Shown: piece by piece, positions 8,735 through 13,836 of the stretch
Numbering within the stretch: position 1 is the first letter of the stretch
How the letters are laid out: each line of letters opens with the position of its first letter
Assembly (NCBI GenBank): GCA_023435925.1
Contig: JAEZLF010000034.1
Span: forward strand, 1-13,836
DNA length: 13,836 nt
Direction of reading: 5' to 3'
Source: Bacillota bacterium
Lineage (GTDB): Bacteria > Bacillota > Clostridia > Acetivibrionales > DTU013
Position numbers and translations under genes: made by a program
Notes under the pieces: generated by a model
Database searches by the model: none
Seen by the model: only the letters and a program-made list of their open reading frames with translations
What the model was told of the DNA's origin: nothing

Positions 8735-8764
8735 TTGATTTACTCCCATATATTCCTTTATAAG
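8735..8764 (+). promoter_or_regulatory. Candidate promoter for the ABC importer operon
   Basis: TTGATT (8735-8740), an 18-nt spacer and TATAAG (8759-8764) give a weak sigma-A-like match, which would suit a promoter that needs an activator. The -10 is embedded in a small inverted repeat, TCCTT (8754-8758) and AAGGA (8762-8766). A start near 8771 would leave a leader of about 95 nt. Read-through from the sensory operon is also possible, since I see no terminator between 8719 and 8866. Confidence 0.35.
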
Positions 8765-8829
8765 GATTTGTGTTCCTAATGCTCCTATTCCGTTCAAAAA
8801 CGTAATAAGAATCTGTCATTTAGTAAATA

Positions 8830-8854
8830 GTAAAGTCAAGAATGTTGACTTTAC
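8830..8854 (+). repeat. Perfect 10-bp inverted repeat abutting the ribosome binding site of the ATPase gene
   Basis: GTAAAGTCAA (8830-8839) and TTGACTTTAC (8845-8854) are perfect reverse complements around a 5-nt centre, GAATG. The next base begins AGAGG (8855-8859), the ribosome binding site for the ATG at 8867. No T-run follows, so it is not an intrinsic terminator. It may be an operator in DNA or a leader hairpin that affects translation or mRNA stability. Confidence 0.75.
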
Positions 8855-8866
8855 AGAGGTAAGCAA

Positions 8867-10363
8867 ATGACGGATGAATTACTCGTTCAAATGGAAGACA
8901 TCGACAAATCATTTCCGGGTGTACATGCACTGGATAAATGCCGCTTTGAACTGAAAAAGGGAGAAGTCCATGCCCTCGTAGGTGAAAACGGAGCAGGAAA
9001 ATCCACCATGATGAAGGTTCTGGCCGGTATTCATCAGAAGGATGCCGGAAAAATACTGTACAAGGGAAGCGAAATCAATATCCGGACACCAAAGGAGGCT
9101 CAGCAGCTTGGTATTGGCATAATTCATCAGGAGCTCAACCTTATGCCCCACTTAACAGTTGCCGAAAATATTTTTATCGGCCGGGAGTTTATGTCCGGAA
9201 TTTTTTTGGATAACAAAAAAATTAAAAACGAAGCCTCCAAGCTGTTGGAATCATTGAATATCCGCATAGATCCATCTGCCAGGATACATGAGCTTAGTGT
9301 TGCCAAGCAACAGATGGTTGAAATCGCCAAAGCTCTTTCCTTTAAATCCGAGGTGCTGATTATGGATGAACCGACAGCAGCTCTTACAGATTCGGAAATT
9401 GAAGACCTCTTCCGGTTTATACACGACCTGAAGAAGCATGGTGTTGGAATCGTCTATATATCCCACAGAATGGATGAACTAAAAAGGATTTCTGACAGAA
9501 TTACAGTGATGCGTGATGGTCAGTATATCGGTACAGTAAATACTGCAGATGTAGAAATTGATCAGATCATTCAAATGATGGTTGGCCGTGTCATTTATGA
9601 AGAGCCAAAAACCGTCAGCACTGTTCCTGCAAATGCACCCGTTGTATTGGAGGTCAGGAACCTGACATCGCGTGTCATCAAGGATGTCTCTTTTCAATTG
9701 AAAAAGGGCGAGATACTAGGTTTTTCAGGGCTTATGGGGGCAGGTAGGACTGAGACCGCAAGGTTGATATGCGGTGCAGATCCCATGCTGAGCGGTGAAA
9801 TCTTTGTCAACGGCAAAAAAGTCAGCATCAAGAATCCGAGTGATGCTGTTAATAGCGGAATCGGCTATCTTTCTGAGGACAGAAAACGATATGGTCTGGC
9901 CACCGGCCTTAGCGTGACAGAAAATGCAGTCCTTGCCAGCCTGGAAAACTATACAGGCTTTGGGTTCATTAACGATAAAAAAACAGCAGCCGTCACGCAG
10001 GAGTATATTGAGAAGATTAATATTAAGACGCCATCCAATGAACAACTGGTGAAGAACCTTTCAGGCGGTAACCAGCAGAAGGTCGTATTGGCAAAGTGGC
10101 TAATTAAAAACAGTCATGTCCTGATATTTGATGAGCCTACCCGTGGTATTGATGTAGGCGCAAAAAGTGAGATCTATAAATTAATGAATGAATTGGTACA
10201 TGAAGGTAAATCTATCATGATGATCTCCTCTGAGCTTCCGGAACTTTTGCGAATGAGCGACAGGATTGCCGTGATGTGTGAAGGAGTACTGACAGGTATT
10301 CTGGATATAAAGGATGCAACACAAGAAAAAATAATGAAACTGGCAACTTTAAGAAGACAGTGA
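8867..10363 (+). CDS. Sugar ABC importer, double-ATPase subunit (RbsA/MglA type)
   Basis: This 498-residue protein is two fused ATPase domains, the form used by ribose-, galactose- and xylose-type importers. Domain 1 has Walker A GENGAGKST (39-47), Gln88 in the Q-loop, signature LSVAKQQ (143-149), Walker B IMDEP (Asp167, Glu168) and the switch His200. Domain 2 has a changed Walker A, GLMGAGRTE (from 288), with Arg294 in place of Lys; this is normal for the second half of the family. It is followed by signature LSGGNQQ (398-404) and Walker B IFDEPTRGID (Asp422, Glu423). It works at the inner face of the membrane with the permease encoded 10 nt downstream. The ATG at 8867 has AGAGG 7 nt upstream. 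The substrate cannot be assigned from this subunit. Confidence 0.96.
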   Translation: MTDELLVQMEDIDKSFPGVHALDKCRFELKKGEVHALVGENGAGKSTMMKVLAGIHQKDAGKILYKGSEINIRTPKEAQQLGIGIIHQELNLMPHLTVAENIFIGREFMSGIFLDNKKIKNEASKLLESLNIRIDPSARIHELSVAKQQMVEIAKALSFKSEVLIMDEPTAALTDSEIEDLFRFIHDLKKHGVGIVYISHRMDELKRISDRITVMRDGQYIGTVNTADVEIDQIIQMMVGRVIYEEPKTVSTVPANAPVVLEVRNLTSRVIKDVSFQLKKGEILGFSGLMGAGRTETARLICGADPMLSGEIFVNGKKVSIKNPSDAVNSGIGYLSEDRKRYGLATGLSVTENAVLASLENYTGFGFINDKKTAAVTQEYIEKINIKTPSNEQLVKNLSGGNQQKVVLAKWLIKNSHVLIFDEPTRGIDVGAKSEIYKLMNELVHEGKSIMMISSELPELLRMSDRIAVMCEGVLTGILDIKDATQEKIMKLATLRRQ

Positions 10364-10373
10364 GGAAATGAAA

Positions 10374-11366
10374 ATGAAAAATAATCAGGATCTATCAAAA
10401 CGTAAGTCAATAGGGCTGCAAAAACTTCTTGCACTTGGAACTTTAGTAATCCTATATATCTTTTTCTCTATATTTGGGAAGAATTTCTTATCCGTTCCAA
10501 CGCTGATCAATATCCTAGACTCATCTTATTATATAGGATTTATGGCAGTTGGAATTACGTTTGTAATCATTACAGGCGGAATTGACCTTTCCATCGGTGC
10601 TGTCATGATGTGCTCAGCCCTGATCGGCGGAGTTGCCTACAATATCTGGCACTGGCCTATCGCGATCTCTCTTGTTCTTATCATCGTAATCGCGGTAATA
10701 TTCGGATTAATCAACGGCATTTTAGTCGCGAAATTGAAGCTGCCGCCTTTCATCGCAACGCTGGGCACACAGATGATTTCTCTCGGCTTCGGTGCAATTG
10801 TTTCCAAGGTTATGACCATGAGATTCCCAACCGTTACGGATCCCGACGGCTGGTACAAGTTTGTGTTTTACAAAACTCAGGGAGGATTCCCCATCGGTGC
10901 TATCTGGCTGATCATTTTCCTGATTATCGGATTCATCCTGCTGAATAAAACCCGTCTCGGAAGATATACCTATGCAATCGGTTCAAACGAAGAAGCAACA
11001 CGTCTTTCCGGTGTTAAGACAGATTTTTGGAAAATGATGGTGTACACATTAAGCGGATTATCAGCAGGACTTGCAGCAATCGTTTACTTAAGCGCATACA
11101 CCTCCATCATACCCAGTACGGGAAGCGGAATTGAAATGCTGCCCATCACAGGTGTTGTCATTGGCGGTACATCAATGGCAGGTGGTGTAGGAACTATTAC
11201 CGGTACGATTATCGGTGTTTTCGTGATGAGTGTTCTGAAGCAGGGGCTCATGTCCATGAATCTGCAGGCACAATGGCAGACATTCTTCGTAGGAATTGTG
11301 GTAATCGGTGCCGTACTGTTGGATAACTACAGAAGTAAGAAAGCAAATGAGATCAAGAAAGATTAA
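10374..11366 (+). CDS. Sugar ABC importer, membrane permease subunit (RbsC type)
   Basis: This 330-residue, strongly hydrophobic protein has about eight to ten membrane helices and the features of the BPD_transp_2 (RbsC-like) family: GGIDLSIGA (68-76), PPFIATLGT (124-132) and, further on, GGTSMAGGVGT with a following GTIIGVFVMSVL helix. It would form the channel, probably as a homodimer since only one permease gene is present. An in-frame ATG at 10368 also exists, but GAGG (10362-10365) is only 2 nt from it and 8 nt from the ATG at 10374, so I chose the second. The ribosome binding site overlaps the ATPase gene's stop codon, which implies coupled translation. The gene lies between the ATPase and the second sugar-binding protein, the usual order for this importer class. 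Confidence 0.95.
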   Translation: MKNNQDLSKRKSIGLQKLLALGTLVILYIFFSIFGKNFLSVPTLINILDSSYYIGFMAVGITFVIITGGIDLSIGAVMMCSALIGGVAYNIWHWPIAISLVLIIVIAVIFGLINGILVAKLKLPPFIATLGTQMISLGFGAIVSKVMTMRFPTVTDPDGWYKFVFYKTQGGFPIGAIWLIIFLIIGFILLNKTRLGRYTYAIGSNEEATRLSGVKTDFWKMMVYTLSGLSAGLAAIVYLSAYTSIIPSTGSGIEMLPITGVVIGGTSMAGGVGTITGTIIGVFVMSVLKQGLMSMNLQAQWQTFFVGIVVIGAVLLDNYRSKKANEIKKD

Positions 11367-11431
11367 CGGAGACAGTTTTAGGCTAAAAACTTAAATTGAA
11401 TTGTATTAACATTACAAGGAGGAAGTAAAAA

Positions 11432-12589
11432 ATGATGAATCGAAAGAAATTCACAGCAATTCTTTTAGCAGCGGCTGTGCTTGCCACATTGGCAGCGGGT
11501 TGCGGACAAAGCAAAACTCCTGGCACCGGCACTGCTACAACGGGAGGAACTACAGCAGCTCCTGCTGAAACAACACCCCCCAGTACTGCTAAACCTTACA
11601 TCGCAGTCGTTTCCAAAGGATTCCAGCACCAGTTCTGGCAAACCGTTATGAAGGGTTCTCAGGACGCTGCCGCTAAGTACAACGTTGACATGACCTTTGA
11701 CGGTCCTCCGTCGGAATCCGACATCAGCACACAGGTTGATATGCTGAACTCAGCCATATCGAAAAATCCCCAGGCAATTGCTCTTGCTGCTCTTGATACC
11801 AATTCGGTTACCTCGCAGCTAAACGATTGCCTCTCAAAGGGAATTCCGGTAATTGGTTTTGACTCAGGCGTACCGAATGCTCCCGCAGGATCTATTGCTG
11901 CAACTGCATCCACAAACAATGAAAATGCCGGCGCATTGGGAGCAGACTCCATGTTTGCAGACCCAACTTTCCTGGCTGCCCTAAAAGCAGCAACAACTAG
12001 CAAGCCGGTCATTATTGGCGTACAGTCTCAGGATGCAACCTCTGCTTCTGTTGTTGGACGTACCACCGGTTTCGTAAACCAGATGTTTAAAAATGCTGAA
12101 ACCCTTTTCCCGGGACAGGTAGAGGTGACCGGCCATGATAAATTTGCTAAAGCATCCACTTCCGGAAAAGCAGCAGTAAAAATCAATGTTATCGTACCGC
12201 CTACCACCAATGCTACAGATGCGCAAAATGCCTCGCTGACATTGCTGGGAATGGACAACATCATCGCCATATTCGCATCCAATGAAGCCTCTGTAGGCGG
12301 AATTCTGGCTGCAACCACCGACGGATCTGACCTTGACCGTACAAATGGAAAATACAAGCATGTTACCGTTGTCGGCTTTGATGCCGGTAAATCCCAGAAA
12401 GCAGCAGTTAAGAACGGCTGGTTCCTGGGATCAGTAACTCAGGATCCTTACATGATAGGCTATCTGGCAGTTGAGTTGGCTTATAAAGCATACAAAGGCG
12501 AAACTGTTGCTGATTCCGACACAGGCTGCAAGTTCTACAACGCAGCTAACATGGATCAGGCTGACATCGCGCTGCTGCTGTACGATTAG
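11432..12589 (+). CDS. Ribose-type sugar-binding lipoprotein of the ABC importer
   Basis: This 385-residue lipoprotein has a classic signal peptide with lipobox LAAGC (Cys24), then a Gly/Thr/Ala/Pro-rich linker (about 28-54) that would hold the domain away from the membrane. The Peripla_BP_4 domain begins at KPYIAVVSKG. Aligned by eye to RbsB it keeps Phe68-Trp69, Asp144, Arg210, Asn284, Asp317 and Gln337, the ligand-holding set. It resembles the sensory-operon protein (shared Phe-Trp, GP near residue 91, IPV then Asp-Ser) but has about 24 more residues between the Arg and the Asn, plus the linker. AAGGAGG lies 9 nt before the ATG at 11432, the strongest ribosome binding site of the operon. 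That fits the excess of binding protein over permease usual in ABC importers. It is the last full gene before the terminator at 12661. Confidence 0.95.
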   Translation: MMNRKKFTAILLAAAVLATLAAGCGQSKTPGTGTATTGGTTAAPAETTPPSTAKPYIAVVSKGFQHQFWQTVMKGSQDAAAKYNVDMTFDGPPSESDISTQVDMLNSAISKNPQAIALAALDTNSVTSQLNDCLSKGIPVIGFDSGVPNAPAGSIAATASTNNENAGALGADSMFADPTFLAALKAATTSKPVIIGVQSQDATSASVVGRTTGFVNQMFKNAETLFPGQVEVTGHDKFAKASTSGKAAVKINVIVPPTTNATDAQNASLTLLGMDNIIAIFASNEASVGGILAATTDGSDLDRTNGKYKHVTVVGFDAGKSQKAAVKNGWFLGSVTQDPYMIGYLAVELAYKAYKGETVADSDTGCKFYNAANMDQADIALLLYD

Positions 12590-12614
12590 ACAATGGATCA
12601 AGGAGGCTGAATAG

Positions 12615-12641
12615 ATGCATAACTATCCGGCTGTAATATAA
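12615..12641 (+). other. 8-codon ORF with a consensus ribosome binding site
   Basis: AAGGAGG (12600-12606) is followed after 8 nt by ATG and the short frame MHNYPAVI ending in TAA. It starts 25 nt after the stop of the sugar-binding protein gene and ends 19 nt before the terminator hairpin. The ribosome binding site is better than that of several real genes here. It may be the remnant of a lost downstream gene, a tiny translated peptide, or a chance match. Confidence 0.35.
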
Positions 12642-12660
12642 TTCCCAAAAATAGAAACTT

Positions 12661-12701
12661 AAAAAACCGTGTGAATAAAATGAAATTCACACGGTTTTTT
12701 T
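12661..12701. terminator. Strong bidirectional intrinsic terminator between the importer operon and asnA
   Basis: CCGTGTGAAT (12667-12676) and ATTCACACGG (12685-12694) form a perfect 10-bp stem with an 8-nt loop. Six A residues precede the stem and seven T residues follow it, so both strands show a hairpin followed by a U-run. It would stop the plus-strand importer transcript and the minus-strand asnA transcript, whose genes converge here. Confidence 0.95.
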
Positions 12702-12745
12702 CGCCAAGTACCTGCTTCAGGGCTTGATAAAACCTGCTTCATTGA

Positions 12746-13765
12746 CTACAGAAGCTGTATATGATACTCTCTGCATTTTTCGGCCATACCATCAGGCCAT
12801 ATAGATGACTGCACTTCACCCACATGTGCTTTTCCAAGATAGAACATACAGATTCTGGACTGACCGATACCTCCTCCAACTGTGTACGGAAGCTTTTTCT
12901 CAAGCAATTCCTTGTGAAAAGTCAGTTTCAGCCTGTCTTCGCAACCGGCAAGCTTTAACTGCCTTACCAGTGAATCCTCATCGACCCGAATGCCCATGGA
13001 AGAGACCTCTACCGCTCTGTTTAGCACAGGATACCAGAACAAAATATCTCCGTTAAGCTCCCAGTCATCGTAGTCCGGCGCTCTACCATCATGCTTGATA
13101 CCCGAATTCAGGACCGCACCTATTTTCATTATAAAAACAGCCCTTTTCTCTTTCAGTATGGCGTCCTCCCTGCCTTTGGGATCCAGCTCCGGGTATAAAT
13201 CCTCCAGTTCCTGAGTGGTAATGAAGGTAATATCCTCGGGCAAATACCTTTCAAGAGACGGAAAAGCTTTACACAGCTCATCCTCGGTTTTTTTAAATAC
13301 GGAAAACAGCCGGCGTACGATGCTTATCAGCTTTTCTTCAGTACGTTCGCTTTTGTCCAGTATTTTCTCCCAATCCCACTGATCCACATAAGCCGAATGA
13401 AGGTTGTCCAATTCTTCATCCCGCCTGATGGCATTCATATCGGTATATAATCCCTCACCCGCTTTGAAGCCATATCGCTTCAGGGCCATCCTTTTCCACT
13501 TAGCCAGCGACTGTACGATTTCCACGTCCTTGCCGCCTGCATCCGGTACATCAAAAGAAACCGGTCTTTCTACTCCATTCAGATTATCATTGAGGCCTGT
13601 TTCCGGTCTGACAAACAATGGCGCAGATACCCTCGTCAGGTTCAATTCCTTTGCCAGTATATTCTCAAAACGATCCTTTATAAACTTAATGGCAATTTCC
13701 GTATCCTTTATGGACATACCGGGGTTGTAACCTTCCGGGATGATAAGTCTTTCACATTTTTGCAT
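12746..13765 (-). CDS. asnA: Aspartate-ammonia ligase (asparagine synthetase A)
   Basis: AsnA makes asparagine from aspartate, ammonia and ATP in the cytoplasm, with AMP and pyrophosphate as products. The 339-residue length fits the family. Motifs that align with E. coli AsnA are GLNDNLNGVERPV (57-69), SLAKWKR (86-92), GEGLYTDMNAIRRDE (103-117), YVDQWDWE (126-133), RAPDYDDW with NGDILFWYPVL, VEVSSMGIRVD and the C-terminal GGGIGQSR. The class II tRNA-synthetase-like core therefore looks complete. The ATG at 13765 is preceded by AAGGAGG at a spacing of 10 nt. The gene converges on the importer operon, has its own promoter and shares the terminator at 12661. A functional link to the sugar genes is not suggested. 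Confidence 0.98.
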   Translation of the reverse strand: MQKCERLIIPEGYNPGMSIKDTEIAIKFIKDRFENILAKELNLTRVSAPLFVRPETGLNDNLNGVERPVSFDVPDAGGKDVEIVQSLAKWKRMALKRYGFKAGEGLYTDMNAIRRDEELDNLHSAYVDQWDWEKILDKSERTEEKLISIVRRLFSVFKKTEDELCKAFPSLERYLPEDITFITTQELEDLYPELDPKGREDAILKEKRAVFIMKIGAVLNSGIKHDGRAPDYDDWELNGDILFWYPVLNRAVEVSSMGIRVDEDSLVRQLKLAGCEDRLKLTFHKELLEKKLPYTVGGGIGQSRICMFYLGKAHVGEVQSSIWPDGMAEKCREYHIQLL

Positions 13766-13798
13766 TGCCAGTGTGCCTCCTTACGTAAAATATAAACA

Positions 13799-13826
13799 AT
13801 TATATCATTATGCCGCCAGCTTTCAA
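13799..13826 (-). promoter_or_regulatory. Promoter of asnA
   Basis: On the minus strand TTGAAA (forward 13821-13826), a 16-nt spacer and a consensus TATAAT (forward 13799-13804) lie just upstream of asnA. Transcription would start near 13792, giving a leader of under 30 nt. That is too short for a T-box or other riboswitch, so any control would be at transcription initiation. Confidence 0.75.
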
Positions 13827-13836
13827 ATATTTTTTC

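Noticed and set aside
9719..9760. Arg in place of Lys in the second Walker A of the ATPase as a defect
   Set aside because: This substitution is usual in the second domain of RbsA/MglA-type proteins and is not a sign of decay.
11374..11391. AGTTTT / AAAACT hairpin between the permease and the second binding-protein gene
   Set aside because: Six AT-rich base pairs only; too weak to call a regulatory or mRNA-stabilising structure.
13766..13836. T-box leader controlling asnA
   Set aside because: The promoter at 13799-13826 leaves a leader of under 30 nt, far too short for a T-box.

Overview
The window looks like a stretch of a Clostridia-type (Firmicutes) chromosome. The support is AT-leaning base composition, strong AGGAGG-type ribosome binding sites, TTG starts with good Shine-Dalgarno sequences, lipobox lipoproteins, and gene families typical of the group: YesM/YesN two-component pairs, a Bacillus-length TopB and a Firmicutes AsnA. 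I cannot name the genus. The window is almost fully coding and shows no rRNA, tRNA, CRISPR array, transposase, integrase or phage gene.

Layout. (1) At 1-1717, minus strand, a lipoprotein extracellular solute-binding protein of the family-1 sugar type is followed after 24 nt by the N-terminus of a membrane-anchored protein that runs off the left edge. It has its own promoter at 1814-1842. (2) At 2004-4166, plus strand, is a stand-alone topoisomerase III gene, topB. (3) At 4306-8718, plus strand, a compact sensory operon sits behind a good promoter (4247-4275): an AraC-type YesN response regulator, a Cache/HAMP YesM-type histidine kinase (TTG start), and a ribose-type sugar-binding lipoprotein that overlaps the kinase gene by 17 nt. 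(4) At 8867-12589, plus strand, is a ribose-type ABC importer: a double-ATPase subunit, one permease and a second, longer sugar-binding lipoprotein. It is preceded by a 148-nt gap holding a weak promoter candidate and a perfect 10-bp inverted repeat that abuts the ATPase gene's ribosome binding site. An 8-codon ORF with a consensus ribosome binding site follows. (5) At 12661-12701 a strong bidirectional terminator separates the importer from asnA (12746-13765, minus strand), which has its own promoter at the right edge.

How the genes work together (inference). Blocks 3 and 4 look like one unit for sensing and importing a monosaccharide. The first sugar-binding lipoprotein would present the ligand to the kinase, the kinase would phosphorylate the regulator, and the regulator would activate the importer. 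This resembles three-component sensors such as XylFII-LytS-YesN for xylose in clostridia. Both sugar-binding proteins keep the full set of polar residues that hold the sugar in ribose-binding protein, so both probably bind ligand and perhaps the same one. The window has no catabolic gene (kinase, isomerase, aldolase), so the sugar cannot be named. The left-edge pair, a solute-binding protein plus a membrane sensor with no permease visible, may be a second, separate sensory module.
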